Below are positions 51,818-60,988 of a DNA stretch of 64,000 nucleotides, piece after piece. Location of the stretch: positions 897,001-961,000 of the forward strand of contig CP136575.1 of assembly GCA_035196065.1 (NCBI GenBank), in the 5' to 3' direction. Numbering within the stretch: position 1 is the first letter of the stretch; each line of letters begins with the position of its first letter. The stretch is from Sphingobium sp. (GTDB taxonomy: Bacteria > Pseudomonadota > Alphaproteobacteria > Sphingomonadales > Sphingomonadaceae). The notes below the pieces were generated by a model. It was not told where the DNA came from, did no database searches, and saw nothing but the letters and a program-made list of their open reading frames with translations. The position numbers were made by a program, and so were the translations under genes.

Positions 51818-52912
51818 TCAGGCCGCAGCCGTTTCTAGCGTTGGATAGTCGGTATAGCCTTCGGGGCCAGGGCTGTACCAGGTCTTGAAATTGTCCGGCG
51901 CAACCTGTGCGCCCTGACGCAGACGGCTGACAAGATCGGGGTTCGAAATGAACGGCCTGCCAAAGCTGATGGCATCGGCCAGGCCGCTTGCGATGTCGGC
52001 CTGTGCGGTTTCCAATGTATATTCCTGGTTGAGGACCAGCGGATTTGTGAAGACCTTGCGGATCGCGGGCGACACCGGCGGCACGTCGGTTGCGCCGAAA
52101 TCACCGAAGCTTTTCTGTTCGCGCAGTTCGAGGAACGAGATACCGATTTTCTGCAGAGCAGCGGCGGCTGCGGTGAACAGGGCGACGGGGTCTGAATCGT
52201 CGCAACCTTGGGTCTCGCCGTTCGGAGACAAGCGCACCGATGTGCGATCGGCACCAATGGCATCGACGACTGCCTGGGTGACTTCGCTGGTCAGGCGGAT
52301 ACGGTTTTCGACAGGACCACCATAATCATCATCGCGCAGGTTCGAATTTTCGCGCAGGAACTGGTCGAGCAGATAGCCGTTAGCGCTGTGGATCTGCACA
52401 CCGTCAAAGCCCGCGGCCATCGCATTGCGCGCAGCTTTCGCATAATCTTCGATTAACCGCGGGATTTCATCAAGGCGCAGGGCGCGCGCCTCTACATAGG
52501 GCTTTTTGCCTTCATGAGTGTGGGCAAAACCAGGCGCGGTGGTCGCCGAAGCAGAAACCGGCTGACCGCCGCCAAGGAAATCCGAATGCACCAACCGCCC
52601 CATATGCCAAAGCTGCAGGATGATGCGGCCATTAGCCTTGTGCACCGCATCGGTCACCGGCTTCCATGCCTCCACCTGTTCGGCAGACCAGATGCCCGGG
52701 GCGGAGGGCCAGCCAGAGCCTTCCTGGCTGATGCCGGTTGCTTCGGCGATGAGCAGCCCTGCGTCCGCCCGCTGCGCATAATATTCGGCCTTCAGCGCGC
52801 TGATCGGAACATGCACACCTTCGCTGCGTCCGCGCGTCAACGGGGCCATCAATATGCGGTTGGGTGCGTGGATCGCGCCAAGTTGGATCGGATCGAAAAG
52901 GCTGGTGGTCAT
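51818..52912 (-). CDS. nemA: Old Yellow Enzyme family alkene reductase
   Basis: A 364-residue FMN enzyme reducing activated C=C bonds (N-ethylmaleimide, enones, nitrate esters) with NADPH. The barrel starts with FDPIQLGAIHAPNRILMAPLTRGRS; active-site HSANGYLLDQFL (His-x-x-Asn), QLWHMGRLVH, and the C-terminal phosphate-binding ISFGRPFISNP are intact. It is divergent from an EamA transporter gene, with a short palindrome between. Confidence 0.92.
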   Translation of the reverse strand: MTTSLFDPIQLGAIHAPNRILMAPLTRGRSEGVHVPISALKAEYYAQRADAGLLIAEATGISQEGSGWPSAPGIWSAEQVEAWKPVTDAVHKANGRIILQLWHMGRLVHSDFLGGGQPVSASATTAPGFAHTHEGKKPYVEARALRLDEIPRLIEDYAKAARNAMAAGFDGVQIHSANGYLLDQFLRENSNLRDDDYGGPVENRIRLTSEVTQAVVDAIGADRTSVRLSPNGETQGCDDSDPVALFTAAAAALQKIGISFLELREQKSFGDFGATDVPPVSPAIRKVFTNPLVLNQEYTLETAQADIASGLADAISFGRPFISNPDLVSRLRQGAQVAPDNFKTWYSPGPEGYTDYPTLETAAA

Positions 52913-52944
52913 ATGATTAGGCTTTCCCTATTTGCTTCGCTTTA

Positions 52945-52956
52945 CGCATACATGCG
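52945..52956. promoter_or_regulatory. Palindrome between nemA and the EamA gene
   Basis: CGCAT-AC-ATGCG is a perfect inverted repeat in the 74 bp divergent space. A looser GTTGC-AAAAC-GCAAC repeat lies at 52963-52977. Either could be an electrophile- or redox-responsive operator. Confidence 0.35.
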
Positions 52957-52986
52957 GATACGGGTTGCAAAACGCAACGGGGGTTT

Positions 52987-53874
52987 ATGACTGCGAAGCA
53001 AAACTATCCAGCTGCACCGGTGCTTGCATTTGCAGCGCTTATTGCCGGCAATGTGTGCGTCGCATTCGGGGCACCGCTCGTCCGGCTTGCCGATACCGGT
53101 CCGATCGCAACCGGTTTCTGGCGGCTGGCGCTGGCTGTGCCAATCCTTGCCTTTATCGGCTATCGTGCGGGCTTTCGCATCAGGGCGATGCCGCGGCCCA
53201 TGCTCGGGCTGGTGCTGCTGGCGGGGTTTTTCTTCGCGATCGATATCATCGCCTGGCATTTCGGCATCTTCAAGACGAAGCTCGGCAACGCGACTTTATT
53301 GGCGAACTGCGCTAGTCTTTTGCTCGCAATTTATGGCATCATCCTCGCCCGCAAATTACCACAGCCCTTGCAGGCGATGGCGATATTGCTGGCCTTTTCC
53401 GGTGCGGCGATGCTGATGGGGCAGAGTTTAGATTTATCGCCTGAACATTTTGAAGGCGATGTGCTTAGCTTGATCGCTGGGCTTTTCTATACCTTCTACC
53501 TGCTCGCGATGTTGCGGGTGCGCGGAAGCAGCGAAAGCTGGTCTTCCCTGGCGCTTGCTTCGGCTTCGGCGGCAATGTTTATGTTACCGGTGGCCTGGAT
53601 CGCCGGCGAACAGATCATGCCCGGCAACTGGCTGCCGCTGATTGCGCTCGCCATATCGAGTCAGGTTCTCGGCCAAGGCTTCCTGACCTATGCGTTGCCG
53701 CATTTCAGCCCGTTGATCATCGGTCTCGCGCTGCTGCTTCAACCTGCGTTTGCGGCCTTTGTCGGATGGGCGGCCTTTGATGAAGCGTTGACGCTGCTGG
53801 ATTATGTAGGCGGGGCGATGGTGATGGCGGCGCTGGTGCTGGTGCGGCTTGCCGATGCACGGTCAAAGCCCTAA
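52987..53874 (+). CDS. EamA/DMT-family transporter
   Basis: A 295-residue inner-membrane protein with ten predicted helices arranged as two EamA repeats (first half ending near AMLMGQSLDLSPEHFEGD, second starting LSLIAGLFYTFYLL). Such carriers export amino acids, metabolites or drugs; no substrate can be assigned. Its TAA is followed at once by the COQ9 start codon. Confidence 0.88.
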   Translation: MTAKQNYPAAPVLAFAALIAGNVCVAFGAPLVRLADTGPIATGFWRLALAVPILAFIGYRAGFRIRAMPRPMLGLVLLAGFFFAIDIIAWHFGIFKTKLGNATLLANCASLLLAIYGIILARKLPQPLQAMAILLAFSGAAMLMGQSLDLSPEHFEGDVLSLIAGLFYTFYLLAMLRVRGSSESWSSLALASASAAMFMLPVAWIAGEQIMPGNWLPLIALAISSQVLGQGFLTYALPHFSPLIIGLALLLQPAFAAFVGWAAFDEALTLLDYVGGAMVMAALVLVRLADARSKP

Positions 53875-54552
53875 ATGGGACGCATGTCTCTAGCCCCTCT
53901 TCCAGCCGACCCCACGCTCGACGAAATCCGTGACGCAATCGCGCCGCGCCTTGCGGCCAATGCGGCCTTTGATGGCTGGAGCGAAGCGGCCGTCGAATCG
54001 TCGGCTTTTGAGGTTGATGTCGATCCGGATCTGGCGAACCTCGCGCTGAAAGGCGGAGCGATGGAATTGATCGATGCATGGATCGGCTCTGTTGACGCAG
54101 AAATGGTCCGCCGCTTGCCGCCTGACACACTCAATGCCATGAAAATCCGAAATCGCATCACGTCGCTTATTGCTACCAGGCTCGACATCATGGCACCTGA
54201 CCGCGAAGGGCTGCGCCGCGCGCAAGCAATAATGGCCATGCCCCAGAATCTTGCACGGGCCTCGCGAATCGGCTGGCGCAGCGCCGACCGCATGTGGCGG
54301 CTTGCCGGTGACACGGCCACCGATTTTAACCATTATACGAAGCGCGCGACACTCTCGGCGGTCTATCTCTCGACGCTGCTGACCTTCGTCAACGACGACA
54401 GCGATGATTATGCGGACACGCGCGCCTTTCTCGACCGTCGGATCGACAATGTGATGCAGTTCGAAAAGGCCAAGACACAGTTGAAAGGCCGCAGTGAACA
54501 TCGGCCCAGCCTGTCACGCTTCATCGGACGGTTGCGTTATCCGCCGCGGTGA
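53875..54552 (+). CDS. COQ9-family ubiquinone synthesis protein
   Basis: A 225-residue protein with a COQ9 core: LDEIRDAIAPRLAANAAFDGWSEAAVESSAFEV, a TetR-like helical scaffold, and FVNDDSDDYADTRAFLDRRIDNVMQFEKAKTQL. COQ9 binds lipid and aids COQ7 hydroxylation of demethoxyubiquinone; it is characteristic of alphaproteobacteria and mitochondria. The start may be at 53875 or three codons later. It abuts the EamA gene. Confidence 0.9.
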   Translation: MGRMSLAPLPADPTLDEIRDAIAPRLAANAAFDGWSEAAVESSAFEVDVDPDLANLALKGGAMELIDAWIGSVDAEMVRRLPPDTLNAMKIRNRITSLIATRLDIMAPDREGLRRAQAIMAMPQNLARASRIGWRSADRMWRLAGDTATDFNHYTKRATLSAVYLSTLLTFVNDDSDDYADTRAFLDRRIDNVMQFEKAKTQLKGRSEHRPSLSRFIGRLRYPPR

Positions 54553-54614
54553 AAGCCGTTCGCGCGCGTCCCTCGCGATCAAAGTGATATAGTCACATTC
54601 CCTGCTTGCTTTTA

Positions 54615-54631
54615 TTGAGAAGCGTTTGCAA
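54615..54631 (+). promoter_or_regulatory. Likely Fur box of feoAB
   Basis: TTGAGAAGCGTTTGCAA forms an inverted repeat TTG-N2-AA-N3-TT-N2-CAA. It matches 14 of 17 positions of the Fur-type sequence TTGAGAATCATTCGCAA that I recall from alphaproteobacterial iron genes. It ends 9 bp before the feoA GTG, and the alternative TTG start at 54626 falls inside it, supporting the GTG. Confidence 0.5.
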
Positions 54632-54640
54632 AAGGGCGGG

Positions 54641-54883
54641 GTGAATCTGGATATTCTGCCTCTTGGTGCCAGTGCGCGCATCATCTCGATTGATTGGGAA
54701 TCGATTCCCGATAGCGAAGGGCACCGCCTGCGTTCGCTCGGCGTTGATGCCGGCGCAACCGTCAGCCCGTTGCATCGCGGTATCCTTTTCTGGCGTGATC
54801 CTATTGCGGTGCGCGTTGGCCGGATGACGGTCGCGCTGCGCCGTAAGGTCGCGCAAGCGATTATTTGCGAGATTTCTGCATGA
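54641..54883 (+). CDS. feoA: FeoA ferrous iron transport protein
   Basis: An 80-residue SH3-like cytoplasmic protein that supports FeoB. It shows LPLGASARIISIDWE, SLGVDAGATVSPL and the ending RVGRMTVALRRKVAQAIICEI. The GTG start has an AAGGGCGGG ribosome site. It overlaps feoB by 4 bp and is preceded by a likely Fur box. Confidence 0.88.
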   Translation: MNLDILPLGASARIISIDWESIPDSEGHRLRSLGVDAGATVSPLHRGILFWRDPIAVRVGRMTVALRRKVAQAIICEISA

Positions 54884-56733
54884 CCGCCGCTACGCCGCTT
54901 GTCGCCCTCGTCGGCAATCCCAATGCCGGCAAGTCGGCTTTGTTCAATGCGCTGACCGGTGCCCGGCAGAAAATTGCCAATTATCCTGGTGTTACCGTTG
55001 AACGAAAGTCGGGGCGTGTTGCGCTTCCCGACGGGCGGCCAGTCGAATTGCTCGACTTGCCCGGTGCTTACAGCCTTCTGCCCGACAGCCTGGACGAGGC
55101 TGTTACGCGCGACGTCGTCCGGGGCAATTTCGCAGGTCAGCGTCGTCCCGATGCGCTGGTGATCGTTCTCGATGCCGGTAATCTCGACAACCATCTGCGC
55201 TTCGCGATTGAACTGATCGCGGAAGGCCTGCCAGTTGTGGTTGCGCTCAACATGGTCGATCTTGCGCAGCGCGATGGCCTTGAATTGGATGCGGCCGTGC
55301 TTTCCGCCGAACTCGGTGTGCCGGTGGTGGAAACCGTCGCGGTGCGCAAACGTGGCCTGAACGATCTACTCTCCGCCTTGGGTGATGTCTTGCGTGGGGC
55401 TGCGATGCGTGAGGCGCAGCCGGTGGCAGATCGCAAGGCGATCACACAGCGCGCACATGCGATCGCGCGCAAAGCCATCGTCAGGGAAACCCAGACCCGG
55501 CAATGGACCCGCCGTCTCGACAATGTGCTGCTGCACCCTGTCGGTGGCATCGTCGTCCTGCTCGCACTGCTTTTCGTGATGTTTCAGGCGGTCTATGCAT
55601 GGTCCGAAGCGCCGATCGGCTGGATAGAAGGCGGCTTCGCTGTGCTGACCGAGGTGATCAACGGCTATATGCCTGATAACCTTCTGCGCGCTTTCCTGAC
55701 TGAAGGAATCATTGCGGGTGTCGGGGCCGTGGTGGTGTTCCTGCCGCAGATTCTTATTCTCTTCCTCTTCATCCTGTTGCTTGAGGCAACTGGCTATATG
55801 ACGCGCGCGGCGTTCGTCATGGACCGGATGATGGCGGCCGTCGGGTTGTCGGGGCACAGCTTCATTCCGCTGCTTTCCTCCTTTGCCTGCGCCATTCCGG
55901 GTATCATGGCGACGCGGACGATCATGGATCAAAAAGAACGGCTGGCGACCATATTGATCGCGCCATTGATGACCTGTTCGGCACGTCTTCCGGTCTATAC
56001 GCTGATTATCGGGGCCTTCATCCCGGCACGTAGCGTCGGCCCCGGTATCGGTCTGCAGGGACTGGTGCTCTTCATTCTCTATATCGCTGGGATTGTGGGG
56101 GCGATGCTGGCTGCTGCAGTTATACAGCGCTTCGTAACGGGTAGTCGCGGTGGCAGCTTCCTCATTGAAATGCCGCGCTACCAATTACCGCGTCTGCGCG
56201 ACATCGCGCTTGGTCTATGGCAGCGTGCATGGCTCTTCCTTCGCCGCGCCGGTACGATCATCTTTGCAGCAACCGTCATCCTTTGGGTTTTGCTCAGTTT
56301 TCCGAAAGTGCCTGTCGGTTCAACCGAAAGCCAGGTTGAGTATTCGGCGGCGGGACGGATTGCCTCGGTCATCGAACCTGTGGTCGAGCCTATTGGTTTC
56401 AACCATGACATCGCCTTGGCAATCATCCCGGCGATGGCCGCCCGCGAGGTTGCTGTGGCTGCACTGGGCACCGTCTATGCCGTGAATGCGGCTGACGAAG
56501 AAGAAGCTGCTGCCAATCTTGGCCCCCAGTTGGCCACAAACTGGTCGTTGGCAACTGCGCTTGCCTTTCTCGCCTGGTTTGTCTTTGCACCGCAATGCAT
56601 TTCGACCATCGCGGTTACCCGGCGTGAAACTAATGGATGGAAGTGGCCGATCTTCATGGTCACTTATCTCTTTGCGCTGGCATATGCTGCCGCCGGTATA
56701 ACCTATTGGACAGCCCGCGCCTTCGGCTTATAG
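54880..56733 (+). CDS. feoB: FeoB ferrous iron transporter
   Basis: A 617-residue GTPase-coupled Fe(II) permease. G1 is GNPNAGKS (residues 12-19), G3 DLPG, G4 NMVD. The membrane part has the FeoB gate motifs CAIPGIMATRTIMDQKERL, CSARLPVYTLIIGAF and FAPQCISTIAVTRRETN with their conserved cysteines. There is no C-terminal FeoC-like domain. The ATGA overlap with feoA fixes the start. Confidence 0.95.
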   Translation: MTAATPLVALVGNPNAGKSALFNALTGARQKIANYPGVTVERKSGRVALPDGRPVELLDLPGAYSLLPDSLDEAVTRDVVRGNFAGQRRPDALVIVLDAGNLDNHLRFAIELIAEGLPVVVALNMVDLAQRDGLELDAAVLSAELGVPVVETVAVRKRGLNDLLSALGDVLRGAAMREAQPVADRKAITQRAHAIARKAIVRETQTRQWTRRLDNVLLHPVGGIVVLLALLFVMFQAVYAWSEAPIGWIEGGFAVLTEVINGYMPDNLLRAFLTEGIIAGVGAVVVFLPQILILFLFILLLEATGYMTRAAFVMDRMMAAVGLSGHSFIPLLSSFACAIPGIMATRTIMDQKERLATILIAPLMTCSARLPVYTLIIGAFIPARSVGPGIGLQGLVLFILYIAGIVGAMLAAAVIQRFVTGSRGGSFLIEMPRYQLPRLRDIALGLWQRAWLFLRRAGTIIFAATVILWVLLSFPKVPVGSTESQVEYSAAGRIASVIEPVVEPIGFNHDIALAIIPAMAAREVAVAALGTVYAVNAADEEEAAANLGPQLATNWSLATALAFLAWFVFAPQCISTIAVTRRETNGWKWPIFMVTYLFALAYAAAGITYWTARAFGL

Positions 56734-56773
56734 CTGATTGCAGAATCCGAATTTCGAAAGACGAGGGACATTC

Positions 56774-57289
56774 ATGGCGGGCAGCGTCAACAAGGTGATA
56801 TTGGTAGGCAATCTGGGCGCGGACCCGGAAGTCAAAAGTTTCCAGAATGGCGGCCGCATTGCCAATTTGCGTATCGCTACTTCGGAAGACTGGAAGGATC
56901 GCCAGACCGGGGAAAAGAAAGAACGTACCGAATGGCACCAGGTGGTGTTGCAGTCGGACGGGCTGGTAGGTGTCGCCGAACGCTATCTGCGCAAGGGGCA
57001 GAAGGTCTATATTGAAGGCCAGCTGCGCACGCGTAAATGGCAGGATCAAAGCGGCAATGATCGCTACACGACCGAAATCTCGGTTGGCGGTTTTGACGGC
57101 AAGCTTGTCATGCTCGACCGTCTGGGTGGCGGTGAAGGTGGCGGCGGTTCCGGCGGCGGCTGGGGTGGCGGTGCGCCCTCCGGTGGCGGTGCAGGTGGCG
57201 GTCAGGGCGGCGGCAACTGGCAGGGCGGATCTTCCGGCTTTGGCGGCGGCGGTTTTGCCGACGACCTTGACGACGACGTTCCATTCTGA
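56774..57289 (+). CDS. ssb: Single-stranded DNA-binding protein
   Basis: A 171-residue SSB. The OB fold covers residues 1-110 ([23 protein letters not shown]), a Gly-rich linker follows (about 118-160), and the acidic tip DDDVPF recruits partner proteins. The start at 56774 follows an ACGAGGGA ribosome site. No LexA box of the GTTC-N7-GTTC type was found in its upstream region. Confidence 0.96.
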   Translation: MAGSVNKVILVGNLGADPEVKSFQNGGRIANLRIATSEDWKDRQTGEKKERTEWHQVVLQSDGLVGVAERYLRKGQKVYIEGQLRTRKWQDQSGNDRYTTEISVGGFDGKLVMLDRLGGGEGGGGSGGGWGGGAPSGGGAGGGQGGGNWQGGSSGFGGGGFADDLDDDVPF

Positions 57290-57317
57290 CCACTGACAGG
57301 ACAGGGCGGCGACAGCC

Positions 57318-57998
57318 ATGAACAAGCGATTGGCGCTCCTCGCGCTGCTGGCCGCGGCGATTCTTGCTTATTTCTGGTTCGATCTCGGCCAATATCTTAG
57401 CCTTGATCAGTTCAAGGCGCAGCAGGCCGAAATCATCGCAGCAAAGGATGCGGCGCCGGCCTTGTATATAGGCGGGTTCTTTCTGCTTTATGTCGGGGTG
57501 ACCGCGCTCTCGTTGCCTGGGGCGGCAATCATGTCGCTGATTGCCGGCGCGCTCTTCGGGGTCGTGACGGGAACGATCCTCGTTTCCTTCGCGTCGACGA
57601 TCGGCGCGACGCTTGCTTTTCTGTCTTCACGTTTCGTGCTGCGGGATTGGGTTCAGGGAAAGTTCGGCGATCGGTTGAAAGCCATTGATGACGGCATCGC
57701 CCGCGATGGCGCATTCTACCTGTTTACAATCCGGCTGATCCCGCTCTTTCCCTTTTTCGTCGTCAACCTTGTGATGGGGCTGACACGCATTTCTGCGCGC
57801 ACCTTTTACTGGATCAGCCAGATCGGGATGCTGCCGGCGACGATCGTTTTCGTCAATGCGGGCACGCAGATTGGCGCGATTGATTCGACCGCAGGATTGC
57901 TGTCGCCGACACTGATCGGGTCTTTTGTCCTTCTCGGTCTGTTTCCGTGGATTGCTCGGATGCTGGTTGCGGGCGCAAAGAAAATCCGTGCGCGCTGA
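57318..57998 (+). CDS. TVP38/TMEM64-family membrane protein
   Basis: A 226-residue protein with five or six membrane helices and the SNARE-associated (DedA-like) core: LSLPGAAIMSLIAGALFGVVTGT, FYLFTIRLIPLFPFFVVNLVMGLTRI. The function is unknown, although DedA relatives flip lipids. In several bacteria this domain is fused to, or encoded next to, a flavin disulfide reductase, as here; the next gene overlaps by 11 bp. Confidence 0.88.
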   Translation: MNKRLALLALLAAAILAYFWFDLGQYLSLDQFKAQQAEIIAAKDAAPALYIGGFFLLYVGVTALSLPGAAIMSLIAGALFGVVTGTILVSFASTIGATLAFLSSRFVLRDWVQGKFGDRLKAIDDGIARDGAFYLFTIRLIPLFPFFVVNLVMGLTRISARTFYWISQIGMLPATIVFVNAGTQIGAIDSTAGLLSPTLIGSFVLLGLFPWIARMLVAGAKKIRAR

Positions 57999-59460
57999 TT
58001 GGAAAAAGCCGCGCCGTTTCGATCGCAACCTAATCGTCATCGGGGCGGGGGCGGCGGGGTTGGTCTCCTCCTACATCGCCGCAATGGCCCAAGCGAAGGT
58101 CACACTGGTCGAAGCGCACCAGATGGGGGGCGATTGTCTCAACACCGGTTGCATCCCTTCCAAAGCCCTTTTGAAAAGCGCGAAAATTGCGCAGGCTGCC
58201 CGCGATGGCTTACGCTTTGGTGTGACTGCCGGCTCTGTCAGTATCGATTTTCCTGCCGTGATGCGTCGTATTCGGGAGGTGATTGATGCAATTGAGCCGC
58301 ATGACAGCGTCGAACGATTCACGGGTCTCGGGGTGGAATGCCTTTCGGGCTATGCGCGCTTTATCGATCCATGGACGGTCGATATCGCGCTAAACGATGG
58401 TGGCACGCAAAGACTGACGGCGAAATCCTTTGTGATCGCAACTGGCGCGGCCCCGATCATTCCGTCGATACCGGGGATCGAGGATAGCGGTTATCTGACC
58501 AGTGAAACATTGTGGGATGCGATGTCCGCACGCACGCAGGTGCCGGGACGCCTTGTGATTCTTGGTGGCGGACCGATAGGGTGCGAACTGGCGCAGGCCT
58601 TTCAGCGGCTCGGCAGCCAGGTGACTCTCGTCGAGATGGCTGATCGCCTGATGCTCAAAGAGGATGCAGAGGCGGCCGTAATTGTTGGCGCGGCGTTATC
58701 GCAGGAAGGCGTCGATGTGCGTGCCGGGCATAAGGCGGTTCGTTTTGAAGCCGGCAAGCGGCTTATGATCGCAGGTCCAGATGGTGAAATCGAATTGGCG
58801 TATGACGATGTGCTTGTCGCCACCGGCCGGCGCGCACGCTTAACCGGTTTCGGCCTTGAAGAACTGGGGTTGGTTGAGAAGGGTCGGATTGCCGTTAATG
58901 ACAGGTTGGCGACTGCCTTTCCGCACATCTACGTTGCAGGCGACGTTGCCGGTAACCAGCAGTTGACCCATGGCGCCAGCCATGAAGCCTGGTTCGCCAC
59001 GGTCAACGCGCTTGCCCGCCCGTTCAAAAGCTTCAAGGCGGATTATCGCGTGCTGCCCCGGGTCACTTACACCGACCCTGAAGTTGCGAGCGTCGGCCTG
59101 ACCGAGGCGGAAGCGAATGCCAGCGGTGTGGCTTATGAACTCACCCGTTATGAGCTTGACGATTTTGATCGCGCAATTGCAGATGGGGAAACAAGCGGTT
59201 TCGTGAAGATTTTGACGTCGCCTGGCAAGGACAGCATATTGGGTGCGACCATCGTCGGCGCACATGCAGGCGAGATAATCGCCGAACTGGTCTTTGCGAT
59301 GCGACATAAAATGCCTCTCGGCAAAGTGTTGTCAGTGATCCACAGTTACCCGACATGGAGCGAGGCAAACAAATTTGCGGCTGGGCAGTACAGGCTCGCG
59401 CGAAAGCCAGAACGGCTGCAGCGCTTCGCGCGCCGCTGGTTTGATTGGCAGCGCGGTTGA
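57988..59460 (+). CDS. Dihydrolipoamide dehydrogenase/MerA-like FAD disulfide oxidoreductase
   Basis: A 490-residue enzyme. The N-terminal FAD fold is LIVIGAGAAGLVSSYIAA, followed by the redox-active GGDCLNTGCIPSKAL. The NAD(P) fold is LVILGGGPIGCEL; the C-terminal interface has the His-containing VLSVIHSYPTWSE. Substrate residues of Lpd or MerA are not evident, so its partner may be the TVP38 protein or a low-molecular-weight thiol. The GTG at 57988 overlaps the TVP38 stop by 11 bp. Confidence 0.87.
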   Translation: MRADWKKPRRFDRNLIVIGAGAAGLVSSYIAAMAQAKVTLVEAHQMGGDCLNTGCIPSKALLKSAKIAQAARDGLRFGVTAGSVSIDFPAVMRRIREVIDAIEPHDSVERFTGLGVECLSGYARFIDPWTVDIALNDGGTQRLTAKSFVIATGAAPIIPSIPGIEDSGYLTSETLWDAMSARTQVPGRLVILGGGPIGCELAQAFQRLGSQVTLVEMADRLMLKEDAEAAVIVGAALSQEGVDVRAGHKAVRFEAGKRLMIAGPDGEIELAYDDVLVATGRRARLTGFGLEELGLVEKGRIAVNDRLATAFPHIYVAGDVAGNQQLTHGASHEAWFATVNALARPFKSFKADYRVLPRVTYTDPEVASVGLTEAEANASGVAYELTRYELDDFDRAIADGETSGFVKILTSPGKDSILGATIVGAHAGEIIAELVFAMRHKMPLGKVLSVIHSYPTWSEANKFAAGQYRLARKPERLQRFARRWFDWQRG

Positions 59461-59678
59461 GCAGACCTGAACGCCACGGGTTCAAGTACAGCCGCAGATG
59501 ACGTTGGCTGGCCTTACGGTTGGTATTTCAGGATGGTTGGAAGTCCGCCGCAATGTTGGTGACCCCTACGAGTGTAGAACTTAAATCTCAAGCAATATCA
59601 GGACGTCCCTAAGTCCCCTGTTAAATCAGAGATTTATGTTGTATACCGTTCGCGGTCGGTCGCCCTGATTTGCCCAAA

Positions 59679-59712
59679 TTCCCATGAATATGTGGGAACG
59701 AATGTGGGAACG
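59679..59712 (+). repeat. TGGGAACG repeats before the integrase gene
   Basis: ATGTGGGAACG occurs at 59690-59700 and 59702-59712. An inverted half-site TTCCCA at 59679-59684 faces TGGGAA at 59693-59698. This is 20 bp before the integrase ATG. The tandem layout fits arm-type integrase binding or autoregulation. Confidence 0.5.
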
Positions 59713-59732
59713 CAAAACAGGGAATCGAACCG

Positions 59733-60917
59733 ATGGCGCTAACAGCATTAAAGGTGAAGAACGCGAAGGCCGGTCGGCATGTCGATGGCCGTGGGCTGTG
59801 TTTGCTGGTTAAGGATACCGGCGCGCGAACTTGGGTGCTGCGGATGCAGAAGGACGGCAGGCGGCGCGACTATGGCTTGGGGTCGGCAGCGGATATGTCG
59901 CTTGCAGATGCCCGCGACGCAGCGGCAGCTTTGCGCCGACAGGTTCGTATGGGCGCTGACCCCGTTGCCGAGCGGCGGATGGCGCGCAAAGTCATTCCGA
60001 GCTTCGAGACGGCGGCGCGCCACTGTTACGAGGCGTTGAAGGAGGGTTGGAAGAACCGGCGTCACACTAGCTGGATTTCCAGCTTCGAGAACCATGTCTT
60101 CCCCATCATTGGAACGAAGCCCGTCGATGCCGTGGACAGCACCGCTGTCCTTGAAGTGCTGTCGCCGATTTGGCTCGAAATTCCCGATACCGCGCGCCGC
60201 ATCCTGCAACGCATCGGCGCGGTGCTAGACTTCGCGCACATCAAGGGTTGGATTTCGGGTGAGGTATCGTTGCGCTCGGTGAGGAAGGGACTGCCTCGGC
60301 AAACGGAGAAGGCGGGACACTTGGCGGCGATGCCTTATGCCGACGTGCCTGCGCTAATTGCGAAGCTGACGGCAGCGTCTCCTACAACAGGCCGGGATGC
60401 CCTGCGTTTCACTATCTACAACGCCGTCCGGTCGAACGAGACGCGCTTTGCAGTATGGACAGAGTTCGACCTCGACAAAGCCATCTGGACCATCCCCGGC
60501 GAGCGGATGAAGGCGCGCGAGACCCATGTCGTGCCTCTGTCGCCGCCCGCCGTGACGTTGCTTCGCAGGCGATGGAATGAGCGAACGAGCGATGACGGGC
60601 TTGTTTTCTCAAATGACGGGGACAAGCCGATCAGCGACATGACAATGACCAAGCTGTTGCGCGATGCCGAGATTACGAGCGTGACGGTTCACGGATTTCG
60701 TTCGGCATTCACCGATTGGGCAGCGGAAACCACGGACTTTCCTAAAGAGGTTGCCGACAAGGCGCTGGCGCATAAGCTGCCCAACCGGGTCGAAGCGGCT
60801 TACCGCCGCACCGACTTCTTCGACAAGCGCCGCGACTTGATGGCGCAGTGGGCCGCGTATCTCGACACAGGCCGCGCGAGGGAAGTCGAAGTTGCTCCGT
60901 TGCACGAAGCCGCATAA
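59733..60917 (+). CDS. P4-family tyrosine integrase
   Basis: A 394-residue recombinase. The N-terminal DUF4102 arm-binding domain starts ALTALKVKNAKAGRHVDGRGLCLLV; the catalytic domain has an Arg in YNAVRSNETRF, HGFRS (HxxR) and the C-terminal Tyr in RVEAAYRRTDFF. It should catalyse integration of the element and sits at its left end. Its upstream region carries TGGGAACG repeats. Confidence 0.92.
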   Translation: MALTALKVKNAKAGRHVDGRGLCLLVKDTGARTWVLRMQKDGRRRDYGLGSAADMSLADARDAAAALRRQVRMGADPVAERRMARKVIPSFETAARHCYEALKEGWKNRRHTSWISSFENHVFPIIGTKPVDAVDSTAVLEVLSPIWLEIPDTARRILQRIGAVLDFAHIKGWISGEVSLRSVRKGLPRQTEKAGHLAAMPYADVPALIAKLTAASPTTGRDALRFTIYNAVRSNETRFAVWTEFDLDKAIWTIPGERMKARETHVVPLSPPAVTLLRRRWNERTSDDGLVFSNDGDKPISDMTMTKLLRDAEITSVTVHGFRSAFTDWAAETTDFPKEVADKALAHKLPNRVEAAYRRTDFFDKRRDLMAQWAAYLDTGRAREVEVAPLHEAA

Positions 60918-60988
60918 CGACAGCAATGTCAGTGTTTTGGGGATTCCGGACCTTCTGCCTTTGAGCGATAAGCAGGAAAACGGGCCGG

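Noticed and set aside
59461-59732. tRNA gene as attachment site before the integrase
   Set aside because: T-arm-like strings occur (GGGTTCAAGT near 59480 and AATCGAACC near 59723) but no acceptor, D or anticodon stem can be formed around them.
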